Shown piece by piece: positions 1-8,903 of a stretch of DNA of 64,000 bases. The notes under the pieces are model-generated. The model saw only the letters and a list, made by a program, of their open reading frames with translations, was not told the DNA's origin and did not search any database. Positions within the stretch are counted from its first letter, which is position 1. Each line of letters begins with the position of its first letter. The DNA is from Enterobacteriaceae bacterium RIT714. GTDB taxonomy: Bacteria; Pseudomonadota; Gammaproteobacteria; Enterobacterales; Enterobacteriaceae. The position numbers and the translations under genes are program-made. The DNA lies in the NCBI GenBank assembly GCA_009668015.1, contig WJYB01000001.1:620001-684000 (forward strand). The letters run 5' to 3'.

Positions 1-6
1 TTTCAT
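1..6 (-). CDS. start of a leftward gene running off the window edge
   Basis: The reverse strand reads ATG AAA from position 6, preceded by AAGGA eight bases upstream, which is a good start signal. Only two codons lie inside the window, so the product cannot be read. In E. coli the neighbour on this side of ynfA is rspA (a mannonate dehydratase-family protein), so rspA is the guess from gene order alone. Confidence 0.35.
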
Positions 7-16
7 AATCCAGTTC

Positions 17-41
17 CTTACATCGTTTGTTGTGATGTAAG
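17..41. promoter_or_regulatory. inverted repeat, operator-like
   Basis: CTTACATC and GATGTAAG form perfect 8-bp arms separated by 9 bases, directly upstream of the start signal of the leftward gene at position 6. The symmetry and position suit a dimeric repressor, for example a GntR-type regulator. No family consensus was matched, so the regulator is unknown. Confidence 0.4.
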
Positions 42-117
42 CAACTTAGCGAATCATTCAACTACCATACAAGTATAACAATCAGAGAATCATCCATCGA
101 TCACAAAACAGAGGCGC

Positions 118-444
118 TTATGCACGCCCCCAACCGGCCACGATGATCAGCATGCCGCACAGCGCAATGAGCGCACCGGCCCAGTCATAGACGCTTAACT
201 TTACGCCATCCACCACTCGCAGCCAGAGAAGCGCGGTACAGACATACACGCCGCCATAAGCGGCGTAGACCCGTCCGCTCGCCGCCGGATGCAGCGTCAG
301 CAACCAGACAAAAAGCGCCAGCGCCACACCCGCAGGCAGAAGCAACAGAATCGACGCCCCTCGTTTTAACCATAGCCAGGGCAAGAAACAGCCGATGATT
401 TCGCACAGCGCCGTTGCAAAGAAAAGTAAGGTGGTTTTCATCAT
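118..444 (-). CDS. ynfA: YnfA family small inner-membrane protein (UPF0060)
   Basis: A 108-residue protein, the usual length of the YnfA family, with four hydrophobic segments filling almost the whole chain (roughly residues 5-25, 32-52, 61-80 and 86-105). It aligns end to end with E. coli YnfA, including the central YAAYGGVY stretch. The family resembles small multidrug resistance transporters in size and topology, but a substrate is not firmly established. Two consecutive ATG codons open the frame; the first gives the family length. It is divergent from ynfB, as in E. coli. Confidence 0.93.
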   Translation of the reverse strand: MMKTTLLFFATALCEIIGCFLPWLWLKRGASILLLLPAGVALALFVWLLTLHPAASGRVYAAYGGVYVCTALLWLRVVDGVKLSVYDWAGALIALCGMLIIVAGWGRA

Positions 445-596
445 TTTTAGCGTTCAGTGAGATCAGGTTTAACCATCATAAGCGATCATTGTGTCTGCTT
501 TTCCATACCGGCAACACGGGTATGCCCTCTTTTCGGATTGGTGTAGAATTGGCTACGGGTAATCCGTTTGTCAGCACCCAATAAAAGGAACACGCA

Positions 597-935
597 ATGA
601 GTACATTAAGCAAACGTCTCTCTGTGGCGGCCATGCTCTCCCTGGCGGCTATCGCCTTCAGCGCGCCGGTGTCTGCCCAGACCAGTAAACTGATCATTGA
701 ATCGGGAGACAGTGCCCAGAGCCGCCAGAATGCCGCAATGGACAAAGAGCAATGGAATGACACCCGTAACCTTCGTCAGAAGGTGAACAAACGTGCCGAG
801 AAAGAGTGGGATAAAGAAGACGTCGCGTTTGATTCCCGCGACAGATGCCAGCAGAGCGCGAACGTTAACGCCTACTGGGAACCTAACACGCTGCGTTGTC
901 TGGATCGACGTACCGGCCGCACGGTCGCACCTTAA
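597..935 (+). CDS. ynfB: YnfB, exported small protein of unknown function (UPF0482)
   Basis: 112 residues with a clear Sec signal peptide: KR near the start, a hydrophobic core at about residues 9-22 and a cut after PVSA. The mature part is charged and hydrophilic and holds two cysteines (in RDRCQQ and LRCLD) that could form a periplasmic disulfide. It matches the YnfB family in length and sequence. It sits 23 bases upstream of speG on the same strand and may be cotranscribed with it. Its function is not known. Confidence 0.9.
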   Translation: MSTLSKRLSVAAMLSLAAIAFSAPVSAQTSKLIIESGDSAQSRQNAAMDKEQWNDTRNLRQKVNKRAEKEWDKEDVAFDSRDRCQQSANVNAYWEPNTLRCLDRRTGRTVAP

Positions 936-958
936 TTTGAACGCCTGAAAGGATGATT

Positions 959-1519
959 ATGGCCAGCCCCTTAGTGATAAAACTCAGACCGCTGGAGCGC
1001 GAGGATTTGCGCTTTGTTCACCAGCTCGACAACAACGCCAGCGTGATGCGTTACTGGTTCGAAGAACCTTACGAGGCCTTTGTCGAGCTTTCCGACCTGT
1101 ACGATAAACACATTCACGATCAGAGCGAGCGCCGTTTCGTTGTCGAGTGTGACGGGGAAAAAGCAGGTCTGGTTGAGTTAGTTGAGATTAACCACGTCCA
1201 CCGCCGGGCAGAATTTCAGATCATCATCTCGCCTGATTACCAGGGCAAAGGCCTGGCGAGCCGGGCGGCAAAACTGGCGATGGATTACGGATTTACGGTT
1301 CTCAACCTCTACAAACTCTATCTTATTGTTGATAAAGAGAATGAAAAAGCCATCCACATTTACCGCAAACTCGGTTTCATGGTGGAAGGTGAACTGATTC
1401 ATGAATTCTTTATTAACGGTGAGTACCGCAACACTATCCGGATGTGCATTTTCCAGCAGCAATATCTGGCGGAACACCGGGCGTCCGGCAATACCCTGCT
1501 AAAACCTACCGCGCAGTAA
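959..1519 (+). CDS. speG: spermidine N1-acetyltransferase
   Basis: A GNAT-fold enzyme that transfers acetyl from acetyl-CoA to spermidine or spermine, lowering polyamine toxicity. The acetyl-CoA-binding signature [10 protein letters not shown] lies at about residues 95-104, and the family motif [16 protein letters not shown] is intact. The ATG at 959 is chosen over the one at 953 because AGGA then has normal spacing and the protein becomes 186 residues, the E. coli SpeG length. It follows ynfB closely. Together with mdtJI at 20.8-21.5 kb and the patD-ydc locus it makes this window rich in polyamine genes. Confidence 0.97.
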   Translation: MASPLVIKLRPLEREDLRFVHQLDNNASVMRYWFEEPYEAFVELSDLYDKHIHDQSERRFVVECDGEKAGLVELVEINHVHRRAEFQIIISPDYQGKGLASRAAKLAMDYGFTVLNLYKLYLIVDKENEKAIHIYRKLGFMVEGELIHEFFINGEYRNTIRMCIFQQQYLAEHRASGNTLLKPTAQ

Positions 1520-1543
1520 CCTGCGCGGTTTTCTTTTACGCTA

Positions 1544-2254
1544 TCAGTAGTAATCAATACTGTTTTTAATGGTGAACTTCCGCTCAACGGCGGGTTTTAC
1601 GCTCTCATCTTTAATCTGCAATTCGCAGGTAACCGGATTATGATGCCGATCGTAATCGCAGCTCTGCTTTACCGTGCCGAGCGGTTTATCGTTAAGCAGA
1701 CTGACCGCCGAATAATCCAGCTTTTTACGCTTATCGCTTGACGGCGTCGCGGCAACGGACAGATGTTGCTCGCCTGACACCGTGGTTTTACCCAGCGGGT
1801 AGCCATCGGCATCGTAGCGATATTTCACTTCCATCTCTTTGCCATGCGCCGTCACGATAAACCCGTTATCGTCGGTATCCCAGGTCACGCCCGCTGAAGG
1901 CAGTTCGGCTAACTGACATTTCCCCTGCAGCTTAATTTTTTGCTGCTGGGTTTCGGCATCGACATAAAAATTGGCGTCCAGCACCAGCGAAACGCCGGTA
2001 TTGGCGTCAAGATCGTGCAGCTCAAGCGTATCGAAACACCCTTCTTCTGAGATCGTCCCGGTCACGCGTTTACTCACTTCGCCCTTTTCATTGAGCAGCG
2101 TCTGAGTAAAGTCTTTCACCGGCCCACGCAGCGGATCAAAGTCAAATTCATTCGAAAAACTGGCCATCTCGGGGGTAAACGAGAGCGGCCCGGAGGCGTT
2201 ATCACATCCTGCCAGCACGCTTGCCAGCGCAATCATCACTGCTAGTTTCTTCAC
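1544..2254 (-). CDS. ynfC: YnfC lipoprotein (UPF0257)
   Basis: A predicted lipoprotein: short basic start, hydrophobic stretch and the lipobox LAGC, followed by Asp, which would favour inner-membrane retention. The body matches E. coli YnfC strongly, for example in SFTPEMASFSNEFDFDPLRG and the C-terminal TIKNSIDYY. The GTG at 2254 gives 236 residues, exactly the family length. The ATG at 2290 would add 12 residues ahead of the signal peptide and has no ribosome binding site. It converges on speG. Function unknown. Confidence 0.9.
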   Translation of the reverse strand: MKKLAVMIALASVLAGCDNASGPLSFTPEMASFSNEFDFDPLRGPVKDFTQTLLNEKGEVSKRVTGTISEEGCFDTLELHDLDANTGVSLVLDANFYVDAETQQQKIKLQGKCQLAELPSAGVTWDTDDNGFIVTAHGKEMEVKYRYDADGYPLGKTTVSGEQHLSVAATPSSDKRKKLDYSAVSLLNDKPLGTVKQSCDYDRHHNPVTCELQIKDESVKPAVERKFTIKNSIDYY

Positions 2255-2707
2255 CGTTCTCACCGCTGTGTGGAGATTATTGCCAGACATTTTAGCAAAT
2301 ACAGATGTTTACATTAAACCAAAAAGAGATTTATCACAGAAATAACCCGCAGAGAATAACAAATCCCGTTCCTTTACTGGCCGTTTACGCTCACGGTAAT
2401 TCTCTGTGACATCATCTAAAAATGTCTGTTCATCAGGTGGCTGCATCAGACTGAAGTCTGTTTTACACAAGAACAGTGTATTTATATTTTATAAAGGTAA
2501 ACAAAATAAAGGCGATGACATTATCGCTAAACGTTGCTAACAATTTATGCGTTTCTGAGCGGGTCGCGCCTCTTATTTAAACAGGAAAATTGAGAACATT
2601 AAAATACTCAATCGCAGTTAAGATTTTTCAGAAAATTTCTGTGAAATACAGCGATTTACATTCTGCCTGCTAAAATAAGATCCACACACAGAGATAAGGA
2701 GCTTCAC
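2255..2707. other. AT-rich intergenic region between divergent ynfC and ynfD
   Basis: About 450 bases with no credible open reading frame on either strand. The composition is strongly A+T rich from about 2460 to 2690. It must hold the divergent promoters of ynfC and ynfD; GAGATAAGGAGC just before 2708 is the ynfD ribosome binding site. No known operator or small RNA was recognised. Confidence 0.6.
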
Positions 2708-3013
2708 ATGAAACGGTTACCCTGGATTACCGCACTGCTGTTAATAGGTGTTTCGCCTGCCGTTCTGGCCGCCCCCGACTCTTGCGAACGGGTAAAAAGT
2801 GATATTCAACAGCGCATTATTAACAATGGCGTGCCTGAATCCGGTTTTACGCTGAATATCGTGCCGAACGATCAAGCCGACCAGCCGGATGCCCAGGTCG
2901 TGGGCCACTGCGCTAACGATACCTTTAAAATTCTCTATACCCGAACCGGCAGCGGAACGGCACCCGCGGGTGGCGCGGGCACACAGGATAATGCTCCGAA
3001 CGAGCCACAGTAA
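2708..3013 (+). CDS. ynfD: YnfD, small periplasmic protein (DUF1161)
   Basis: 101 residues with a Sec signal peptide cut after VLA at about residue 21. The mature part has two cysteines (DSCERVK and GHCANDT), a likely disulfide pair, and a low-complexity Gly/Ala/Pro tail. It matches the DUF1161 protein YnfD in sequence and length. A strong AAGGAG ribosome binding site precedes the ATG. Function unknown; it is not in an obvious operon with ynfE, which has its own regulatory region. Confidence 0.9.
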   Translation: MKRLPWITALLLIGVSPAVLAAPDSCERVKSDIQQRIINNGVPESGFTLNIVPNDQADQPDAQVVGHCANDTFKILYTRTGSGTAPAGGAGTQDNAPNEPQ

Positions 3014-3037
3014 TTAATCCGCGCAAACTCCCTTAGC

Positions 3038-3051
3038 TTGATAAGGATTAA
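3038..3051. promoter_or_regulatory. FNR-like binding site upstream of ynfE
   Basis: TTGATAAGGATTAA matches the FNR consensus TTGAT-N4-ATCAA at nine of ten conserved positions. FNR activation of the ynfE operon under anoxia is established in E. coli. Assuming a class II arrangement, the transcript would start near 3086. Confidence 0.6.
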
Positions 3052-3058
3052 TGTTTAC

Positions 3059-3065
3059 TACCCCT
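3059..3065 (+). promoter_or_regulatory. NarL heptamer-like sequence
   Basis: TACCCCT fits the NarL heptamer TACYYMT and lies between the FNR-like site and ynfE, consistent with the nitrate repression reported for this operon in E. coli. A seven-base match is weak evidence alone. Confidence 0.35.
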
Positions 3066-3076
3066 GAATAAGTAAC

Positions 3077-3144
3077 ACTCACTCCATCATTCGCCCGGTG
3101 TCATCACGGGCTGAAATTTCAGCTATAACCATGATGGAGTGAGT
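3077..3144 (+). promoter_or_regulatory. long inverted repeat covering the ynfE ribosome binding site
   Basis: ACTCACTCCATCAT (3077-3090) and ATGATGGAGTGAGT (3131-3144) are perfect 14-base complements. The second arm contains the GGAG ribosome binding site and ends one base before the ynfE ATG. Between them lie a GCCCG/CGGGC hairpin (about 3092-3110) and the perfect palindrome GCTGAAATTTCAGC (3110-3123), so an RNA could fold as a three-way junction. If transcription starts near 3086, only part of the first arm would be in the mRNA, so a DNA operator is the alternative reading. Confidence 0.55.
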
Positions 3145-3145
3145 C

Positions 3146-5584
3146 ATGTCCGATGTTGAACATCACGGCGGGATCAGCCGCCGAGCTCTGGTTAAATCCA
3201 CCGCAATAGGCTCACTGGCGCTGGCCGCCGGAGGGATATCGTTGCCCTTCGGTCTGAAAAGTGCAGCCGCAGCCGTACAACAGGCCGTTCACCCTGTGGC
3301 CGATAAAGTCGTCTGGGGCGCGTGCTCAGTAAACTGTGGCAGTCGTTGCGCTCTGCGCCTGCACGTTCGCGACGACGAAGTGTACTGGGTTGAAACCGAT
3401 AACACCGGCGATGATGTCTATGGCAATCATCAGGTTCGCGCCTGCCTTCGCGGCCGATCCATCCGTCGCCGTATCAACCATCCCGACCGCCTGAACTATC
3501 CTATGAAACGCGTGGGCAAACGCGGGGAAGGAAAGTTTGAGCGCATCAGTTGGGACGAAGCGCTCAATACGCTCACCCGCAGTCTGAAAGGCGTGGTGGA
3601 GAAATTCGGCAACGAAGCCGTATATATCAACTACTCCTCGGGGATCGTGGGCGGCAACATCACGCGCTCCTCGCCTTACGCCTCGCTGGTGGCGCGTCTG
3701 ATGACCTGCTACGGCGGTTTCCTCAGCCATTACGGCACCTACAGCACCGCACAAATCGCCTGTGCAATGCCCTACACCTACGGCAGTAACGACGGTAACA
3801 GCACCTCAGATATTGAAAACACCAAACTGGTGGTGATGTTCGGCAACAACCCGGCAGAGACCCGTATGAGCGGCGGCGGAATCACCTGGTTCCTGGAACA
3901 GGCGCGAGAACGCTCAAATGCGCGAATGATTGTGATTGATCCGCGTTACACCGATACCGCCGCAGGGCGTGAAGATGAGTGGATCCCGATCCGCCCGGGC
4001 ACCGACGCCGCGCTGGTAGCGGGTATTGCATGGGTGCTCATTGACGAAAATCTGGTCGATCAGCCCTTCCTCGATAAATACTGCGTGGGCTACGACGAAA
4101 AAACGCTGCCAGAGGGTGCGCCCGCCAATGGCCATTACAAAGCCTATATTCTGGGTCACGGCGACGATGGCACGGCAAAAACACCCGAATGGGCTTCACG
4201 CATCACCGGCATTCCTGCTGATCGTATTATCAAACTGGCCCGTGAAATCGGCAGCGCTAAGCCCGCTTATATTTGCCAGGGCTGGGGACCGCAGCGTCAG
4301 GCCAATGGCGAACTGACTTCCCGCGCCATTGCCATGCTGCCGATCCTGACCGGCAACGTCGGTATCAATGGCGGGAATAGCGGCGCGCGCGAATCGACCT
4401 ACACCATCACTATCGAACGGATGCCGCTGCCCGATAACCCGGTCAAAACGCAAATTTCATGCTTTAGCTGGACCGACGCCATTGTGCGCGGGCCGCAAAT
4501 GACCGCCACCCGCGATGGCGTGCGCGGCAAAGATAAGCTCGACGTACCGATTAAATTTATCTGGAACTACGCTGGCAATACCATCATTAACCAGCACTCC
4601 GATATCAATAAAACCCACGACATTTTGCAGGACGAAAGCCAGTGCGAAATGATCGTGGTCATCGACAATTTTATGACCTCTTCGGCAAAGTATGCCGATA
4701 TTCTGCTGCCCGACCTGATGACCGTTGAGCAGGAGGATATTATTCCTAACGACTACGCCGGCAATATGGGCTATCTGATTTTCCTGCAGCCCGTCACCGC
4801 GCCAAAATTCGAACGTAAACCGATTTACTGGATCATGAGTGAAGTGGCAAAACGGCTCGGTCCGGATATTTATCAGAGGTTTACCGAAGGCCGGACGCAG
4901 GAACAGTGGTTACAGTATCTGTACGCCAAAATGCTCGAAAAAGATCCGCAGTTGCCGTCATACGATGAGCTTAAACAGATGGGGATCTATAAACGCAAAG
5001 ATCCTGACGGGCATTTCGTCGCCTATAAAAAGTTCCGCGATGACCCGCAGGCAAACCCGCTGAAAACGCCTTCCGGCAAAATCGAAATCTACTCCAGCGA
5101 ACTGGCCAGAATTGCCAGCACCTGGGAGCTGGAAAAAGATGAAACCATCAGCCCACTGCCGGTCTACGCTTCTACTTTTGACGGCTGGGATGCGCCCGAG
5201 CGCGAACAGTTCCCGCTGCAGATGTTTGGTTTTCACTTCAAGGCCAGAACGCACTCCAGCTACGGTAATATTGATGTGCTCCAGGCCGCCTGTCGTCAGG
5301 AGGTGTGGCTGAACCCGGTCGATGCCGATAAACGCGGCATTAAAAATGGCGATATGGTGCGCGTTTTTAACGCCCGCGGAGAGCTGCGTATTGCGGCTAA
5401 AGTGACGCCTCGGATCATGCCCGGGGTCAGTGCGATGGGCCAGGGTGCGTGGCACGACGCCAATATGAGCGGCGACCGGGTCGATCACGGTTCGTGCATC
5501 AATACGCTCACCACACACCGCCCTTCACCGCTGGCAAAAGGCAACCCACAGCATACCAATCTCGTGCAGATCGAGAAGGTTTAG
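3146..5584 (+). CDS. ynfE: Tat-exported molybdopterin oxidoreductase (DMSO/selenate reductase-like catalytic subunit)
   Basis: 812 residues, the length of E. coli YnfE/YnfF. The start carries a twin-arginine signal SRRALVK at residues 11-17, followed by a hydrophobic core. An N-terminal [4Fe-4S] motif is formed by Cys60, Cys64, Cys68 and Cys100. The molybdopterin domain follows, with YGTYSTAQ whose Ser200 corresponds to the molybdenum-ligand serine of DmsA. The C-terminal MGD-binding domain is complete. YnfE/YnfF are reported to act on selenate and DMSO-like substrates in the periplasm. Only one paralogue is present here, and the ynfG iron-sulfur and ynfH membrane subunits are gone, so its electron donor is unclear. 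It may equally derive from ynfF. Confidence 0.93.
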   Translation: MSDVEHHGGISRRALVKSTAIGSLALAAGGISLPFGLKSAAAAVQQAVHPVADKVVWGACSVNCGSRCALRLHVRDDEVYWVETDNTGDDVYGNHQVRACLRGRSIRRRINHPDRLNYPMKRVGKRGEGKFERISWDEALNTLTRSLKGVVEKFGNEAVYINYSSGIVGGNITRSSPYASLVARLMTCYGGFLSHYGTYSTAQIACAMPYTYGSNDGNSTSDIENTKLVVMFGNNPAETRMSGGGITWFLEQARERSNARMIVIDPRYTDTAAGREDEWIPIRPGTDAALVAGIAWVLIDENLVDQPFLDKYCVGYDEKTLPEGAPANGHYKAYILGHGDDGTAKTPEWASRITGIPADRIIKLAREIGSAKPAYICQGWGPQRQANGELTSRAIAMLPILTGNVGINGGNSGARESTYTITIERMPLPDNPVKTQISCFSWTDAIVRGPQMTATRDGVRGKDKLDVPIKFIWNYAGNTIINQHSDINKTHDILQDESQCEMIVVIDNFMTSSAKYADILLPDLMTVEQEDIIPNDYAGNMGYLIFLQPVTAPKFERKPIYWIMSEVAKRLGPDIYQRFTEGRTQEQWLQYLYAKMLEKDPQLPSYDELKQMGIYKRKDPDGHFVAYKKFRDDPQANPLKTPSGKIEIYSSELARIASTWELEKDETISPLPVYASTFDGWDAPEREQFPLQMFGFHFKARTHSSYGNIDVLQAACRQEVWLNPVDADKRGIKNGDMVRVFNARGELRIAAKVTPRIMPGVSAMGQGAWHDANMSGDRVDHGSCINTLTTHRPSPLAKGNPQHTNLVQIEKV

Positions 5585-5591
5585 GCTCGTG

Positions 5592-5672
5592 ATGGTCGTA
5601 CCGGGTGAGTCGGCAGGACGCGGACTGTTTTACGATTTCTGTATGACCGTCGGTATGGCGACTACGGGTTAA
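5592..5672 (+). pseudogene. ynfH: 3' remnant of ynfH (membrane anchor of the reductase)
   Basis: The frame ends in GRGLFYDFCMTVGMATTG and a stop. As I recall the E. coli YnfH C-terminus (GRVLFYGLHMTVGMAIAG), this is a clear match over the last two dozen residues. The other roughly 260 codons, and all of ynfF and ynfG, are absent, so an internal deletion joined the end of ynfE to the end of ynfH. No usable start or membrane protein remains. Confidence 0.75.
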
Positions 5673-5714
5673 TTTTAACGCGCGGGCCAATCCGCGCGCG
5701 TAAGGAATGATGTA

Positions 5715-6329
5715 ATGAATGATGTTTCTCGTCGCGACTCGTTCGCGTTTAGTGCGCGGGTGCTGGGCGCCCTGTTCTACTTTACTCCGGATAGCCCTCA
5801 GGCCGCTCCGCTGGTCACCGCCCTGACCACCACCGACTGGTATCAGGACTGGCCGCTCGAGCAGTCTGGTTTGCTGGCAATCGCGAACACGATGCGCGAA
5901 ACGGCTGATGAACCCCTGCCCGACGCCTGGCAGCGCCTGTTTATCGGCCCCTGGGCGTTACCGGCTCCCCCGTGGGGTTCGGTGTGGCTCGATCGCGAAT
6001 CGGTACTGTTTGGTGATTCGACTCTCGCGCTACGCCAGTGGATGCGCGATAACAGCATCGCTTTTGAGATGCAGCAAAACGAGCCGGAAGACCATTTTGG
6101 CACTCTGCTGCTGCTGGCGGCGTGGCTGGCAGAGAATGGCCGTCACGCTGAGTGCGATCAATTGCTGGCGTGGCATCTGCTGCCCTGGAGCCAGCGCTTT
6201 TTAAGCGTCTTCGCGCAAGAGGCCAACCATCCGTTTTATCGCGCACTCGGTCAGCTGGCGTTGCTGACGCTGGCCGACTGGCAGTCCTCGCTGCTGATCC
6301 CGGTCGCAGAAAAACCGCTTTATCGGTGA
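5715..6329 (+). CDS. dmsD: Tat proofreading chaperone DmsD
   Basis: 204 residues, identical in length to E. coli DmsD (YnfI), a TorD-family cytoplasmic chaperone that binds the twin-arginine signals of DmsA and YnfE/F before export. Family motifs include FIGPWALPAPPWGSVWLD and the EPEDHFG segment that forms the peptide-binding surface. AAGGA lies nine bases upstream of the ATG. Its retention after loss of ynfG/H suggests that it still serves ynfE, or dmsA elsewhere on the chromosome. Confidence 0.95.
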   Translation: MNDVSRRDSFAFSARVLGALFYFTPDSPQAAPLVTALTTTDWYQDWPLEQSGLLAIANTMRETADEPLPDAWQRLFIGPWALPAPPWGSVWLDRESVLFGDSTLALRQWMRDNSIAFEMQQNEPEDHFGTLLLLAAWLAENGRHAECDQLLAWHLLPWSQRFLSVFAQEANHPFYRALGQLALLTLADWQSSLLIPVAEKPLYR

Positions 6330-6614
6330 TAAAGCCCTGTCGCACGGTGGTCATCGCTGCCGTGCGACATTATTTGTTACAACGTCACTTTTCAGTTAAC
6401 CTCTTTAGGACAATTCTGGCTTCACCTGCTCAGCCCTGATTCCATAAGGCGTAACCCCCTGTTTACATTGTTAACTTCCCCTGTGTGATTTTGCCCCTTC
6501 GCTGGAACCCTTCCCATCCGCTTGCTATAGCTCTTATACCCCTGCCGAAACATGGCATAACAACAGGCAATCAATGGGTTGCTATAACGCATGCGCACAG
6601 GGAGACACACCGCA

Positions 6615-7328
6615 ATGCACTCATCATTTTTGACACGAACGCTGCTTTTCATCGGCGCGATTGCTGTGGTTCTGGCTCTCCTGACCTGGGGAATTGGGCT
6701 GGATACCATTAAAGCGCGTCAGGTTGACCTGATTTATCTCGGACAACAGCATCTGATCCTGGTTTTTTCTTCCATGTTCTTTGCTTTGCTGGTCGGTATT
6801 CCGAGTGGGGTGCTGTTAAGCCGCCCTGCCGCACGGGGAATAGCCGAGTATGTGATGCAGATCTTTAACGTGGGCAACACCCTTCCGCCGCTGGCTGTTC
6901 TGGCACTGGCGATGGTGGTGATTGGGATTGGCGACACGCCAGCGATCATTGCGCTGTTCCTGGCCTCACTGCTGCCCATTGTGCGTAACACCTACGCCGG
7001 GCTGTGCTCTGTTCCAGCCTCGCTCCTCGAAGCCGCCAACGGCATCGGTATGACCAAATGGCAGCGCCTTCGTCAGGTTGAAATCCCGAATGCCTGGCCG
7101 GTGATGCTCTCCGGGATCCGCATCGCCACCGCCATCAACGTCGGGACCGCGCCGCTGGCCTTCCTGATTGGCGCCAGCAGCTACGGCGAACTGATTTTCC
7201 CGGGCATCTATCTGAATGACTTCCCGACGCTGATTCTGGGCGCCGCGGCTACGGCGCTGTTCGCGCTGATTCTGGATACCTTGCTGGCCGCGCTGGGCCG
7301 TCTGATGAGCCCGCACCTCGCGCGATAA
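6615..7328 (+). CDS. osmY: osmoprotectant ABC transporter permease OsmY
   Basis: A BPD-type inner-membrane permease of the ProW/OpuC class with about six hydrophobic segments. The EAA loop that contacts the ATPase is seen as EAANGIGMTKWQRLRQVEIP. The start at 6615 is preferred to the ATG at 6591 because GGGAG lies upstream and the added residues are polar. It is the first gene of a permease-binding protein-permease-ATPase operon that matches Salmonella OsmU (osmYXWV), an importer of glycine betaine and related osmolytes. The symbol follows the Salmonella nomenclature and is unrelated to the E. coli periplasmic protein OsmY. Confidence 0.88.
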   Translation: MHSSFLTRTLLFIGAIAVVLALLTWGIGLDTIKARQVDLIYLGQQHLILVFSSMFFALLVGIPSGVLLSRPAARGIAEYVMQIFNVGNTLPPLAVLALAMVVIGIGDTPAIIALFLASLLPIVRNTYAGLCSVPASLLEAANGIGMTKWQRLRQVEIPNAWPVMLSGIRIATAINVGTAPLAFLIGASSYGELIFPGIYLNDFPTLILGAAATALFALILDTLLAALGRLMSPHLAR

Positions 7329-7346
7329 CAATAATAAGGAAATTCT

Positions 7347-8246
7347 ATGAGACTGTTTTCTAGCCTGGCAGCCCTGCTCACCGCTGCGCTTGTCACAAGC
7401 CAGGTCCACGCAGCGCCATTGATTCTGGCTACCAAAAGTTTTACCGAGCAGCACATCCTTTCCGCCATGACCGTGCAGTATTTGCAAAAGAAAGGCTTTG
7501 AGGTCACGCCGCAAACCAACATCGCGACGGTGATTTCTCGCAATGCGATGATCAATAAACAGATTGATATGACGTGGGAGTACACCGGGACATCGCTGAT
7601 TATCTTTAACCACATCAATAAACGGATGTCACCGCAGGAGTCCTACGAAACGGTAAAACGTCTGGATGCGAAGCACGGTCTGGTCTGGCTTAAACCGGCC
7701 GATATGAACAACACCTATGCCTTCGCTATGCAGCGTAAACGTGCCGAAGCCGAGCACATCAGTACCATGTCAGAGATGGTCGCCAAAATCGAACAGGTGC
7801 GTAAAACCGACCCGGATAATAACTGGCTGCTGGGTCTGGATCTCGAATTTGCCGGTCGTAGCGATGGCATGAAGCCGCTGCAGGAAGCGTACCAGATGGA
7901 ACTGGATCGGCCGCAGATCCGCCAGATGGACCCCGGTCTGGTCTATAACGCAGTGCGCGATGGCTTCGTTGATGCCGGGCTTATCTACACCACTGACGGG
8001 CGCGTTAAAGGCTTCGATCTGAAAGTGCTGGAAGATGACAAAGGTTTCTTCCCGAGCTATGCCGTCACCCCGGTGGTGCGTAAAGACACCCTCGAGGCGA
8101 ATCCGGGTCTGGAAGAGGCGCTGAATACCCTCTCCAGCCAGCTTAACAATGACGTTATCACCGAGCTCAATAAAAAGGTTGATATCGACCATCAGTCACC
8201 GCAGCAGGTCGCCCGTGATTTCCTGCGTAGCAAGAAGCTGCTGTAA
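7347..8246 (+). CDS. osmX: osmoprotectant ABC transporter substrate-binding protein OsmX
   Basis: 299 residues with a Sec signal peptide cut after VHA at about residue 22. It begins the mature domain with [16 protein letters not shown], typical of the OpuAC/QbsA quaternary-amine-binding family. Nineteen bases separate it from osmY, and AAGGAA precedes the ATG. In Salmonella the orthologous protein serves uptake of glycine betaine and choline-O-sulfate. It contains several aromatic residues, as expected for a cation-pi cage, but I cannot place the binding residues individually. Confidence 0.92.
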   Translation: MRLFSSLAALLTAALVTSQVHAAPLILATKSFTEQHILSAMTVQYLQKKGFEVTPQTNIATVISRNAMINKQIDMTWEYTGTSLIIFNHINKRMSPQESYETVKRLDAKHGLVWLKPADMNNTYAFAMQRKRAEAEHISTMSEMVAKIEQVRKTDPDNNWLLGLDLEFAGRSDGMKPLQEAYQMELDRPQIRQMDPGLVYNAVRDGFVDAGLIYTTDGRVKGFDLKVLEDDKGFFPSYAVTPVVRKDTLEANPGLEEALNTLSSQLNNDVITELNKKVDIDHQSPQQVARDFLRSKKLL

Positions 8247-8255
8247 GGAGGCGCT

Positions 8256-8903
8256 ATGGATACGATTCACTACATTATTGATAACTGGGGTTATTTATTG
8301 ACGCTCACCTTCCAGCACCTGTGGCTGGTGGCGTTAGCGGTGGGGCTGGCGATTATTATCGGCGTACCGCTGGGGATTTTAATTGTGCGTCATAAGTGGC
8401 TGGCAACACCGGTACTGGGGATTGCCACCCTTGTCCTGACCATTCCGTCGATTGCGCTTTTTGGTCTGATGATCCCGCTCTTTTCGATGATTGGTCAGGG
8501 TATTGGCGCCCTGCCCGCCATTACCGCGGTATTCCTCTATTCGCTGCTGCCGATAGTGCGTAATACCCATACCGCGCTCGACAGCCTGCCGCCAGGCTTG
8601 CGCGAAGCCGGGCGCGGCATCGGGATGACTTTCTGGCAGCGTTTGCGCTGGGTTGAAATTCCGATGGCGCTGCCGGTAATTTTCGGCGGGATCCGCACTG
8701 CCGTCGTCATGAACATTGGCGTTATGGCAATTGCCGCCGTGATCGGCGCGGGAGGTTTAGGCCTGCTGTTACTGAATGGGATTGGCGGAAGCGATATTCG
8801 TATGTTGATTGCTGGCGCTTTGATGATTTGTCTTTTAGCTATTGTGCTCGACTGGTTGCTTCATCGCCTGCAGGTCGTGCTGACTCCGAAGGGGATTCGA
8901 TAA
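8256..8903 (+). CDS. osmW: osmoprotectant ABC transporter permease OsmW
   Basis: The second OpuC-type permease of the operon: 215 residues, about six membrane segments, and an EAA loop REAGRGIGMTFWQRLRWVEIP. TAAGGAGG gives a strong ribosome binding site, and the gene begins nine bases after osmX. Its stop codon overlaps the start of osmV by one base (TAATG), indicating translational coupling. Two different permeases imply a heterodimeric channel. Confidence 0.92.
   Translation: MDTIHYIIDNWGYLLTLTFQHLWLVALAVGLAIIIGVPLGILIVRHKWLATPVLGIATLVLTIPSIALFGLMIPLFSMIGQGIGALPAITAVFLYSLLPIVRNTHTALDSLPPGLREAGRGIGMTFWQRLRWVEIPMALPVIFGGIRTAVVMNIGVMAIAAVIGAGGLGLLLLNGIGGSDIRMLIAGALMICLLAIVLDWLLHRLQVVLTPKGIR

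Noticed and set aside
4958-5518. 186-codon minus-strand frame opposite ynfE
   Set aside because: Shadow of the molybdoenzyme gene with no domain.
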